The position numbers and the translations under genes are program-made. A DNA stretch of 10,405 bases, from assembly GCA_030594585.1 (NCBI GenBank), contig JAUVEX010000026.1:1-10405 (forward strand), given 5' to 3'. Shown piece after piece: positions 1 to 7,560 of the stretch. Under the pieces are notes generated by a model. That model ran no database searches and was not told the origin of the DNA. It was given only the letters and a program-made list of their open reading frames with translations. The stretch's first letter is position 1. Each line of letters starts with the position of its first letter. The stretch is from an archaeon. GTDB lineage: Archaea; EX4484-52; B79-G9.

Positions 1-1
1 T

Positions 2-3000
2 TATGTAAATGTAACAGCTACAGACGCGAATAACATCACTGCCTTCATCGACTGGAACAACTCTTTGGTGGGCTGGTGGAGGTTCAATCTTGAAACAGGC
101 GAGAACGACACATTTGCAAGAGACTGGTCAGGCAACGGCAACAACGGAAGCTGCACGAACTGTCCGACATACGGCACAGGGAAGTTTGGAAAAGGGATGG
201 TGTTTGACGGAAGCGGGGATTATGTAAATATTGCAACGCCTCCAATAACTGGTTCACAAAACAGAACAATAATGGCGTGGATTAAAACAAATACTGCATT
301 GCGGGATATTGTTTCGTGGGGTAGTGGTAGTACTGGAGCAGAGTCAAGATTAGGAATAAGTCCAAGTGGATCTTTTTTCTTTGGTGTCTTTGGTGGGAAT
401 GCTAGATTTACATCAATAGTTACCAATAATGAATGGAACCATGTGGCTGTTGTCCTAGAAGGTTCTTTAACTGATGATGTAGTAGGTTATTTTAATGGAA
501 ATTTAGATACAAGAAGTGGTTTAGATAGTCAAACAGTAAATACAGCAAATGCGAATGGTGCTATTGGAAGATGGGATTCACAGGCAGATAGATTTTTCAA
601 CGGCACAATCGACGAAGTCCGCATCTGGAACCGAGCCCTTTCTGCCGAAGAAATCAACGCCTCCTACAACGCAGGATTTTACAGATTAGAGACCAATTTC
701 ACAGATCTAGCAGACGGCACCTACGATTACACTGCATACGCACAGGATGTGGCAGGGAATGTCAACCAGACCGAGACAAGAACTTTGACGATTGACACAA
801 TAAACCCGGAAATAGAATTTGTTCCTCTCACACCGACAGACAATGAATACAGGAACTATGATTCTGCGTATGTAAATGTCACAGCAACTGACGCGAATAA
901 CATCACCGCTTTCATTGACTGGGACAACAGTCTGGTCGGCTGGTGGAGGTTCAACAACGAGTCAGGCGAGAACGAGACATTCTTTAGGGACTGGTCGAGT
1001 TGGGGGAATAACGGGAGCTGCTCTGGTTCAAATTGCTCTAATTATACAACGGGCAAATTCGGAAAGGCAGTAGACTTTGACGGGGATGATGATTATTTAA
1101 ATGCGGGGAATGGCGCAAGTTTAGAAGATATCTTTGATGGCGGTGCCACTGTTGCAGCGTGGGTATATTTAAACAGTTATGGTACGGGAGAAAGATCCTA
1201 TCTAGCAAGTAAATATTCTGGTGGCGCTGGTGATTGGATATTTTGGCTGGAAAATATAGATACAGATTTTAATGCTTTAAAATTCTCAAATCGTTTTGAT
1301 ATAAACATGGGATGGTGGTCGTGTAGAGATGATATGTCTCTAAATACTTGGATATATGTAGGTGTTAGTTATACTGGTGGCTCAACAACAAATGATCCTG
1401 TTTTATATATTGACGGTAGTGCATGTACGATTGATTATGAAGATACACCTGACGGAACTGATGAATCAGATACTGGAATGGATTTGATACTTGGGGGTAG
1501 AACAACAGATAATCTAAGAAATCTCGATGGTATTATCGACGAAGTCCGCATCTGGAACCGTGTTCTCTCCCCAGAAGAGATCAACGCCTCCTACAACGCC
1601 GGACTTTACAGATTAGAAACTAATTTTACCAACTTAGCAGACGGCACTTATGATTATATTGCCTATGCACAGGATATCGCAGGACATGTAAATTATACCG
1701 AAACGAGGACACTTACAGTTGATACAATAAAACCGTTTATAGAATTCGTCGATCCAACACCAGACGATAATGAATACAGAAACTACAATTATTCATATAT
1801 CAATGTCACAGCAACTGACGCGAACAACATTACTGCATTCATTGACTGGGACAACTCATTAGTCGGATGGTGGAGGTTCAACAACGAGACAGACTTCACA
1901 GATTATTCAACATATGGGAACGACGGAACAAACGGCGGTTCAACTTATATCGAACATGGAAAATTCGGTGGTGCGAGAAGTTTTGATGGTCTTAATGAGT
2001 GGGTAAGAGATACAACACCAAATGGGCTTAATCTTTCAGAGAAAATAACCGTGCTAGCATGGATTAACCCAGGTAATCAAGCAGGTTCTTTTGGAGGTCT
2101 TATATCTTATGACAATGAAGCAACAGAGTCATATTCATTCAACTACATGACAGCAATAAGCACAACGCAATTTCAAAAAGACTGGAATCTCGCAACACCA
2201 CAGGGGTGTACTGCGAATTCAGGAAAAGTTCCGGTAGGCCAATGGACATTTGTAGCTTTCACATATGATTCTACAGAGGCATCAGACAATGCAAAACATT
2301 ACATCAACGGCATATTGGATAAAAACTGCACTTGGACCGGTGCAATAACAAAGATTAACAACGCATATTTTAACATAGGCGTAAATGCGGGTGGTGGGGA
2401 CGAATACTATAACGGAACGATGGATGATTTGCGCGTGTTCAGCTATGCATTAAGCGCAGAAGAAATCAAATCGTCATATAATACAGGGCTCTACAGACTT
2501 GAGGCGAATTTCACCAACTTAGCCGACGGCACCTACGATTACACTGCATACGCACAGGATGTGGCAGGGAATGTAAAATATACGGAGATGCGAACACTTA
2601 CGATAGACACCACATTACCTATAATAACAATAGAGTCTCCGGAAAACAAAAGCTATAATACCTCATCAATTTGGTTCAACGCAACAGCGACAGACGCAAA
2701 CGGCGTTGATTGGTGCGGTTATACTTTAGGCCACACAACAAGGCCTGCGTGGTCAATGGGTTGGAAATACTCAAAAGAGATAACTGTAAACAATACTGGA
2801 AATTCCGATAACTTGACGGATTATCAGGTTCTTGTAAATTTGACAGCTGCTAATTTCAATTTCTCAAGAGCGAATAGCGACGGCAATGACACAAGGTTCA
2901 CATGGCTTAACAGTACAACAGAGCAGAACATATCCTTCTGGATAGAGTCCTGGGATTCAGGAAGCGAATCTGCGCTTGTTTGGGTTAACATGCCGTTCGT

Positions 3001-4777
3001 CGCACCAAGCACGAACGGGTATGTCTACATGTATTACGGCAATGCGGGAGCAGGCACAGAGAGCAACGGGACTGATACTTTTGAGTTCTTTGATGATTTT
3101 CCAGGGATTTCATTAGATGATGCAAAATGGAATTCTGTTGGAACCGTCAGTGTAGCAAATTCAAAAGTTACTGTACAGAATGCAAACTCTGAAATATATT
3201 CAGTAGACACATTTGGTTCAGGTATTATTTTAGGTGGATATGGAAAACTAGAAGATGATGCTAGTACTATTGATGATTTAGTTAATTTTGGATTTAATAA
3301 TGATATTCAAGATTCAAATTATATTGAATTTTATTCATATGACCGATATGCTGGTGCAGGACCATTTACATTCGCATCAAAAGATGAAGGATCACCATCT
3401 GGAATTTCTATGAATGAAAACGAAGATGGGGCATATCATAAATGGGAAATTTTTTGGATTAGCAGTTCAAGTGTGAAAGGACAAATTGATGGTGGTACAA
3501 TAAAAGAATTAACTACAAATATACCAACTGGAAGTTATCCGATTAATACATTTGTGCGTTTTAGTTCGGGTGTATCTGAATTTGATTGGATTGCTATCCG
3601 CTCCTACACCCTCACCGAACCCACCACAATCATCGGCGCAGAATCAGAACTTGTCGTAATGCCGAACGACACAGCGATGCACTTCTACGCATCCGACACT
3701 TTTGTTGACGGCAGCTACAGCGCGTCGTTTTACTGCAATGACACGGTCGGGAACATGAATTCGGCAGTAGAATATTTCACAGTTGATACAATATTGCCCA
3801 TCATCACTATATATGATCCAACAAACACAACAATAAGCGACAACACACCGCATGTAAACGCCACGCAGACAGATGCAAATCCATATGAAATGTGGTATTC
3901 AATTGACGGTGGCACAAATATCTACGGAAGCTGGACAGATGAAATTGATACAAGCACAGCAGTATTATCAGAGGCGGTGCATTATATTACCGTATACGCC
4001 GACGACACAGCAGGAAATCAAAACCAAACAACAACCTACTTTGAAGTAGATGCATTGGCGCCACAAATAACCATACAATCCCCGCCAACAGAAATGCATG
4101 GAGGCGATGCATGGATGAATATTTCGTTAGACCAAAGAGTCTCTTGGTGCGGATACTCTTTGGATGGCGCCGCAAACATCACAATGGCAAATGACACACA
4201 AATACATTACAGCAATCTTGCTTTCGGAATATCGCAAGGGTCGCATACAGTCACTTACTGGTGCAACAACACATTTGGGCTTTACTCAAGTGCTACAAGA
4301 AACTTTGATCTCACATCAGGTTTTGTTGTTGTAAAGCTTGTCGGGAGTGGTTTTTCGCCCCTTGAGGACACATCAGCAAACTATGTAGCGACAAATATCG
4401 CCGGAGGCAACCTTGCAGGAATTGTCCATGCAGGCGGTGTGTTTGAAAGCATAACATCTTCTGTAAATTATATGGAGCTTCGCCAGAAAACACTCATCTC
4501 CGGACAGACTGCAAAAGCATTCGTTGTGTATTCCAAAGGAAGTGTTGATTCAATTGAAAATAGAATACCATATGTGTGGTCTGGCGAGATTGACAAAATG
4601 GCAAACCCGAGCTTTGGGTTTGGGATTGATAAGAGATATAGGGTATCTGTCGGGTTAGAGTACACTACTATTGACATTACGGGAACTCCAAAAATAGGTC
4701 CCGGGTTCTATAAGATTAAAATATTGAACAATGGAAAGAATAACGGAATACCTATAGTTGATATACGGGTTGTGTAG
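2..4777 (+). CDS. Giant secreted Ig-like/LamG/DUF2341 modular surface protein, 5' end missing
   Basis: The reading frame is open from base 2, so the gene begins before the window; the TTG at 65 lies inside a repeat and is not the start. 1591 codons are visible, ending in TAG. Order: three modules in which a LamG-like domain (starts at LVGWWRF, ends at DEVRIWNR..LS.EEINASY) sits inside an Ig-like repeat (YVNVTATDANNITAFIDW before, LADGTYDY.AYAQD after); a fourth Ig-like repeat with a DUF2341-like domain (about 2762-3655) inserted; two uninterrupted Ig-like repeats (about 3790-4050 and 4058-4316); and a C-terminal part of about 150 residues I do not recognise. Cys pairs (WCGY with FYCND or YWCNN) suggest disulfides. 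Asn-X-Ser/Thr sites are dense, as in glycosylated archaeal surface proteins. No C-terminal transmembrane anchor or sorting motif is visible; a signal peptide would lie off the window. LamG domains usually bind glycans or proteins, so adhesion is likely, but the ligand cannot be told. Confidence 0.9.
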   Translation, partial: YVNVTATDANNITAFIDWNNSLVGWWRFNLETGENDTFARDWSGNGNNGSCTNCPTYGTGKFGKGMVFDGSGDYVNIATPPITGSQNRTIMAWIKTNTALRDIVSWGSGSTGAESRLGISPSGSFFFGVFGGNARFTSIVTNNEWNHVAVVLEGSLTDDVVGYFNGNLDTRSGLDSQTVNTANANGAIGRWDSQADRFFNGTIDEVRIWNRALSAEEINASYNAGFYRLETNFTDLADGTYDYTAYAQDVAGNVNQTETRTLTIDTINPEIEFVPLTPTDNEYRNYDSAYVNVTATDANNITAFIDWDNSLVGWWRFNNESGENETFFRDWSSWGNNGSCSGSNCSNYTTGKFGKAVDFDGDDDYLNAGNGASLEDIFDGGATVAAWVYLNSYGTGERSYLASKYSGGAGDWIFWLENIDTDFNALKFSNRFDINMGWWSCRDDMSLNTWIYVGVSYTGGSTTNDPVLYIDGSACTIDYEDTPDGTDESDTGMDLILGGRTTDNLRNLDGIIDEVRIWNRVLSPEEINASYNAGLYRLETNFTNLADGTYDYIAYAQDIAGHVNYTETRTLTVDTIKPFIEFVDPTPDDNEYRNYNYSYINVTATDANNITAFIDWDNSLVGWWRFNNETDFTDYSTYGNDGTNGGSTYIEHGKFGGARSFDGLNEWVRDTTPNGLNLSEKITVLAWINPGNQAGSFGGLISYDNEATESYSFNYMTAISTTQFQKDWNLATPQGCTANSGKVPVGQWTFVAFTYDSTEASDNAKHYINGILDKNCTWTGAITKINNAYFNIGVNAGGGDEYYNGTMDDLRVFSYALSAEEIKSSYNTGLYRLEANFTNLADGTYDYTAYAQDVAGNVKYTEMRTLTIDTTLPIITIESPENKSYNTSSIWFNATATDANGVDWCGYTLGHTTRPAWSMGWKYSKEITVNNTGNSDNLTDYQVLVNLTAANFNFSRANSDGNDTRFTWLNSTTEQNISFWIESWDSGSESALVWVNMPFVAPSTNGYVYMYYGNAGAGTESNGTDTFEFFDDFPGISLDDAKWNSVGTVSVANSKVTVQNANSEIYSVDTFGSGIILGGYGKLEDDASTIDDLVNFGFNNDIQDSNYIEFYSYDRYAGAGPFTFASKDEGSPSGISMNENEDGAYHKWEIFWISSSSVKGQIDGGTIKELTTNIPTGSYPINTFVRFSSGVSEFDWIAIRSYTLTEPTTIIGAESELVVMPNDTAMHFYASDTFVDGSYSASFYCNDTVGNMNSAVEYFTVDTILPIITIYDPTNTTISDNTPHVNATQTDANPYEMWYSIDGGTNIYGSWTDEIDTSTAVLSEAVHYITVYADDTAGNQNQTTTYFEVDALAPQITIQSPPTEMHGGDAWMNISLDQRVSWCGYSLDGAANITMANDTQIHYSNLAFGISQGSHTVTYWCNNTFGLYSSATRNFDLTSGFVVVKLVGSGFSPLEDTSANYVATNIAGGNLAGIVHAGGVFESITSSVNYMELRQKTLISGQTAKAFVVYSKGSVDSIENRIPYVWSGEIDKMANPSFGFGIDKRYRVSVGLEYTTIDITGTPKIGPGFYKIKILNNGKNNGIPIVDIRVV
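713..762 (+). repeat. 50-bp exact direct repeat, copy 1 (Ig-like scaffold of unit 1)
   Basis: This stretch, encoding DGTYDYTAYAQDVAGNV, is identical base for base to 2525-2574 in unit 3. The equivalent stretch of unit 2 (about 1641-1690) encodes nearly the same residues with several base changes, so the identity is not forced by protein conservation alone. Confidence 0.9.
2525..2574 (+). repeat. 50-bp exact direct repeat, copy 2 (Ig-like scaffold of unit 3)
   Basis: Identical to 713-762. The two copies are 1812 bp apart, which is 604 codons, so exchange between them would keep the reading frame. Confidence 0.9.
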
Positions 4778-4800
4778 GATAAACACAACACAGACATTTT

Positions 4801-4817
4801 AAAGAAAATAAACTAAA
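4801..4817 (-). terminator. Probable T-rich terminator of tRNA-Gln
   Basis: Directly after the tRNA discriminator base, the minus strand reads as a run rich in T (TTTAGTTTATTTTCTTT). Archaeal RNA polymerase terminates on oligo-T tracts without needing a hairpin. The 40-bp gap to the convergent giant-protein gene holds no other feature I can see. Confidence 0.5.
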
Positions 4818-4889
4818 TAGCCCCACCAGGACTCGAACCTGGGTCTCCGGCTTCAAAGGCCAGAATGATTACCGCTACACTACAGGGCT
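4818..4889 (-). tRNA. tRNA-Gln (anticodon UUG)
   Basis: The minus strand folds into a full 72-nt cloverleaf. The acceptor stem AGCCCTG pairs with TGGGGCT through an A1-U72 pair and two G-U pairs. The D arm GTGT/TCAT has a U13-U22 mismatch, as is common in Glu/Gln tRNAs. The anticodon arm CTGGC/GCCGG carries the loop CTTTGAA with UUG at positions 34-36. The variable loop has 4 nt, and the T arm is CCAGG-TTCGAGT-CCTGG. The discriminator is A, CCA is not encoded and there is no intron. Archaea normally charge tRNA-Gln indirectly, as Glu-tRNA-Gln amidated by GatDE; those genes are not here. Confidence 0.96.
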
Positions 4890-4916
4890 TTAATTAGTGT
4901 TGTTTTCATTCAAAAC

Positions 4917-4924
4917 TATAAATA
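4917..4924 (-). promoter_or_regulatory. TATA box of the tRNA-Gln gene
   Basis: The minus strand reads TATTTATA centred about 31 bp upstream of the mature tRNA 5' end. This suits an archaeal TATA box with a short 5' leader. It starts about six bases past the stop codon of the HD-domain gene, so the tRNA need not depend on read-through. Confidence 0.6.
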
Positions 4925-4929
4925 TCTTT

Positions 4930-6105
4930 TCAGATATTTTCCAAAAACACTTTTTTTGCCTGCTTTCCTGATGCCATGTTTTCTTTTTTTGAGAGGAGAA
5001 GCAATTTCCACTCATTTATCTGCTCTTCTTTAAGCGTTTTTGTAAGAGGGCTTAATGTTTCAAGATCAAAAAATCGGTTATTATCAAATATTTTTGTGTT
5101 TTCAATGCTTTTCGGGGTTGGCCGTATATGAACCAGAAAGTCATCAGAATTTAATTTTAATTCTTTTGCTATTGTTTTTTCAAGTATCTTAAGTTCATTG
5201 GGGTTTTCATTTAATGTGACACATTGTTTTTGTGTGTTTTTGTCGAGTTCTTTATAATTTATGGAATTTATTGTTTTGTAAAGCATTCTTTTGTCTGCAA
5301 GAAGGCCGATTTTTTCTTTTTCTTTTCGTATTAAAGATATAAGGTCTATATCATCCATTGTTTTTAGGGATTCTATTTTGAGCGCGCCTGAATCACATAA
5401 GTTTTGTATGCTTCTTCCAAGCATTGTCATTGCGATTTCGACAGTTTCATGATAATAAACTGCGGAGAACATAAGGTGTCTTGAAAGTACTACGGATTCA
5501 ATGTTTTTAAGCCCTTTTTTTAGAAATCCGAATGTGCTGTCTTTAAACACGGTTGTTGAGAAAAGCCTGCTTAAATCTATAAGGCCGTAGGCTGTTCCTG
5601 TAAAGTATGCGTCGCGCATAAGATAATCCATTTTATCAATATCAATGCCTGATGAGAGTATTTGCCCGTATTTTCCTTTTCCTTTTACAAGCATTGCTAT
5701 GTTTTTGGAATCGATATTGTTTTTTTCAAGAAGTTCGCCATATTCTTCGATTATTTTGTCTGTGCTTATGTCTGCGTGGTCTTTTTTTGTTTGTTGTTTT
5801 AGCATATTTTCTATACGGTGTATGTGGGAGTATGGGAAATGCCCTATGTCATGCAGGAGCCCTGCGATTTTTAGCTCCTGTTTTTCGTTTTCTTTAATTT
5901 TGAGGGCATCGGCAACTTGCCCTGCCAAATGCATTGTGCCTAATGAATGCTCGAAACGGCTGTGCATTGCTGAAGGATAGACAAGATGTGTTGGACCCAA
6001 CTGCTTTATGTTTCTAAGCCGCTGTACTGCCGGGGAGTCCACAAGCATTGTTTCTAATTCGGAGACAATAATGTCCTTGTGCACCGGGTCTTTTATTATG
6101 TGCAT
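4930..6105 (-). CDS. HD-domain phosphohydrolase of the COG1078 (dGTPase/SAMHD1-like) type
   Basis: A 391-residue soluble protein with the hallmarks of this family of metal-dependent phosphohydrolases: an N-terminal KDPVHKDI segment (5-12), QRLRNIKQLG (28-37), HSRFEHSLGTMHLA (48-61), the HD motif LLHDIGHFPYSH (83-94, H85-D86) and GIDIDKMDYLMRD (153-165), which supplies the last metal ligand (D155 or D157). H53, H85, D86 and that Asp are the expected metal site, and all are present. Characterised relatives hydrolyse dNTPs or other nucleotides; the substrate here is not known. The length is usual for the family. The ATG overlaps the end of the HAD gene by 10 nt, with a weak GGGAG 10 nt upstream, so it is the last gene of a cotranscribed cluster. 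The stop is TGA. Confidence 0.9.
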   Translation of the reverse strand: MHIIKDPVHKDIIVSELETMLVDSPAVQRLRNIKQLGPTHLVYPSAMHSRFEHSLGTMHLAGQVADALKIKENEKQELKIAGLLHDIGHFPYSHIHRIENMLKQQTKKDHADISTDKIIEEYGELLEKNNIDSKNIAMLVKGKGKYGQILSSGIDIDKMDYLMRDAYFTGTAYGLIDLSRLFSTTVFKDSTFGFLKKGLKNIESVVLSRHLMFSAVYYHETVEIAMTMLGRSIQNLCDSGALKIESLKTMDDIDLISLIRKEKEKIGLLADKRMLYKTINSINYKELDKNTQKQCVTLNENPNELKILEKTIAKELKLNSDDFLVHIRPTPKSIENTKIFDNNRFFDLETLSPLTKTLKEEQINEWKLLLLSKKENMASGKQAKKVFLENI

Positions 6106-6782
6106 TTCAAAACAACTCCCATTTCGCTTAAATCATTTATTATGAAATCGGTTTTATAGTTTTCTGCTGTTTTTCTATCAATGATTCCTGTAAGCACAGT
6201 AACAGATGTTACCATTGCTGCCTTTGCCATCAAAATGTCCTGTTCTGCGTCGCCAACATATATTGTATCTTTTGGAGCAACCTTAAATTTTTTCATCTGG
6301 TCTAAAAGCATAAAGGGATGTGGTTTTTGGTGCTCTTTAGGATATTCGCAGCCGGATTTTATTTCCATGAATTGTGTTGGGTTTATGTTGACATAGCTCA
6401 TTACACGCAAAATGTGGTCTTTTGGAGAGCCGCTTAAAATAGTTGGAACAAATCCGTTTTTAGAAATAAATGCCAATGTGTTGTCTGTGTGCGGTGCTTT
6501 CTTCACTGTTGATAAAAACAGGCCTGTCTGAAGAAAAGAGAGATATAATCTGCGTGTTTTTTCGAATAGTGCTGGATCTTTTACAACTGAGAGGATTTCT
6601 GTCTTATAGTCGCTGCCCCAATTTTCAAGTATTTTTTCCCTTGCGTAAGCTTCTTGCGTGTCATCTATCGCGCCTGCATCTTTCATGGCCTTTATGTAGC
6701 ATCGTATGTATCCTTCATTTGTTCCTGTGACAAGAACACCGTCAAAGTCGAATACCAAAAGTTTTTTTGTCATGTTTTTCAT
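6096..6782 (-). CDS. HAD-superfamily phosphatase (phosphoglycolate phosphatase-like)
   Basis: A 228-residue protein with all four HAD motifs: VFDFDGVL (10-17, nucleophile D12 and acid/base D14), TILSGSP (114-120, S117), HQKPHP (151-156, K153) and YVGDAEQD (175-182, D178 and D182). The helical region between motifs I and II is a C1-type cap, as in the Gph/beta-phosphoglucomutase group. The reaction is hydrolysis of a phosphomonoester; the substrate cannot be read from sequence. The ATG at 6782 overlaps the TGA of the upstream CDP-alcohol phosphatidyltransferase gene (ATGA), indicating translational coupling. A second ATG three codons in (6773) has a GGA nine bases before it and could be the true start. 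The gene overlaps the next one (HD) by 10 nt. Position after a phospholipid synthase raises the possibility that it removes the headgroup phosphate, but a soluble small-molecule role is equally possible. Confidence 0.87.
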   Translation of the reverse strand: MKNMTKKLLVFDFDGVLVTGTNEGYIRCYIKAMKDAGAIDDTQEAYAREKILENWGSDYKTEILSVVKDPALFEKTRRLYLSFLQTGLFLSTVKKAPHTDNTLAFISKNGFVPTILSGSPKDHILRVMSYVNINPTQFMEIKSGCEYPKEHQKPHPFMLLDQMKKFKVAPKDTIYVGDAEQDILMAKAAMVTSVTVLTGIIDRKTAENYKTDFIINDLSEMGVVLKCT

Positions 6783-7399
6783 TCCTTTTTTCCATGGTTT
6801 ATTGTGTAGTGAACCCGCTGCATAAATGTTGCTGCTGCAAGTGCTGCTGCAAACGCTATTGAATATGTTATGTATTTTTCGCCATATATGTATCCGATAA
6901 GCATTCCTGCAAGAATAATTGAAACTCTTTCTGTACGCTCAAGAATACCGCCCATATTTTTAAGTTCTTTTTCGGTTAATGCTTCTCTGTGGTCGGCATA
7001 TACCTTTGCAAATGTGGTCATGCAGCTTCCAAAAAATAAAAGTATCGCAAGCCAGATGTATCCCGGAATATAGACTTCGGGAATTCCGTAGAACATGAGG
7101 CCTAAAATAAGCATTGCTTCTACAAGCCGGTCTGCTATTCCGTCAAGATAAGCGCCCAGTTTGGTCTCTTTATTTTTCTTTCGCGCAACAGCGCCGTCTA
7201 CGGCATCCAGAAAACCTGCGATAAGGAAAAACAAAAAGCCGTAAAAAAGGAATTTTTTGTAAAGTGCTAAAAACCCAACAAAGGCAAACATTAGTGATAG
7301 AATTGTCCATGCTGTGGGGGATATTGGTATTTTTGAAAATATAGTGCCTAAACTCGCGCTTATTTTTTTTGAGACAGTGGGATAACGGCTTTTAAGCAT
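6779..7399 (-). CDS. CDP-alcohol phosphatidyltransferase, probably archaetidylinositol phosphate synthase-like
   Basis: An integral membrane enzyme of 206 residues from the ATG at 7399; a GTG at 7408 would add three. The family signature D-x2-D-G-x2-A-R-x8-G-x3-D-x3-D is complete: DAVDGAVAR, then GAYLDGIAD (D68, D71, G72, R76, G85, D89 and D93, numbered from the GTG). Five or six hydrophobic segments are visible, around residues 33-49, 53-68, 95-112, 114-130, 160-176 and 180-196. The enzyme moves a CDP-linked lipid onto an alcohol headgroup on the cytoplasmic face of the membrane. The segment GGILERTERVSIIL resembles the ERxER region of archaeal archaetidylinositol phosphate synthases, which favours inositol phosphate as acceptor, but glycerophosphate or another alcohol is not excluded. 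I prefer the ATG because GTGAT, complementary to the 16S 3' end, lies four bases before it. First gene of the cluster; overlaps the HAD gene by 4 nt. Confidence 0.88.
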   Translation of the reverse strand: MLKSRYPTVSKKISASLGTIFSKIPISPTAWTILSLMFAFVGFLALYKKFLFYGFLFFLIAGFLDAVDGAVARKKNKETKLGAYLDGIADRLVEAMLILGLMFYGIPEVYIPGYIWLAILLFFGSCMTTFAKVYADHREALTEKELKNMGGILERTERVSIILAGMLIGYIYGEKYITYSIAFAAALAAATFMQRVHYTINHGKKE

Positions 7400-7431
7400 T
7401 GTAATCACTTAAAAATTTATAAACCTGCATG

Positions 7432-7440
7432 TTTAATAAT
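7432..7440 (-). promoter_or_regulatory. Possible TATA box for the phosphatidyltransferase-HAD-HD cluster
   Basis: The minus strand reads ATTATTAAA here. Its centre predicts a transcription start near 7409, giving a nearly leaderless message. A better-looking TTTATAAAT at about 7413-7423 would place the start inside the coding region, so I rank it lower. Confidence 0.35.
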
Positions 7441-7529
7441 TGATTGATTGGTATGGGTGGATGTCTTACAGTACGGAAAAACTGAACACTTATTTTCTTT
7501 AGCATTCAATATCTGTTTCATGCGATTAC

Positions 7530-7536
7530 TTTATAG
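7530..7536 (+). promoter_or_regulatory. TATA box of thrS
   Basis: TTTATAG, centred about 28 bp before the Shine-Dalgarno. This puts the start of transcription near 7560, so the leader would consist of little more than the ribosome binding site. Confidence 0.5.
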
Positions 7537-7560
7537 TCTTTTTTCAATTAAAATTAATTC

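Larger units (their letters stand above)
2..2617 (+). repeat. Three in-frame tandem Ig-like/LamG units (289, 309 and about 274 codons)
   Basis: Units run 2-868, 869-1795 and 1796 to about 2617, counted from the Tyr codon of Y(V/I)NVTATDANNITAFIDW. Unit ends are conserved at DNA level: a 26-bp identity links 608-633 with 1535-1560, and a 20-bp identity links 653-672 with 1580-1599. The LamG cores between those ends differ strongly in sequence and length. A degenerate continuation of the scaffold (PIITIESPENKSYN..WFNATATDANG) follows unit 3. Confidence 0.88.

Noticed and set aside
2..2617. CRISPR-like or mobile-element reading of the repeats
   Set aside because: The repeats are long, in frame and encode conserved Ig-like and LamG residues; there are no short regular spacers, terminal inverted repeats or transposase genes.
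5645..5980. 111-codon and 81-codon plus-strand open frames opposite the HD gene
   Set aside because: They mirror the HD motifs in antisense, are rich in Cys, Phe and Ser as expected from a reverse read, and have no promoter or ribosome binding site.
6181..6730. Short plus-strand open frames opposite the HAD gene
   Set aside because: Antisense shadows of a gene with all four HAD motifs; no independent evidence.
7413..7423. TTTATAAAT on the minus strand as the promoter of the lipid cluster
   Set aside because: Good box sequence, but archaeal spacing would start transcription near 7391, downstream of both candidate start codons; the weaker box at 7432-7440 fits better.
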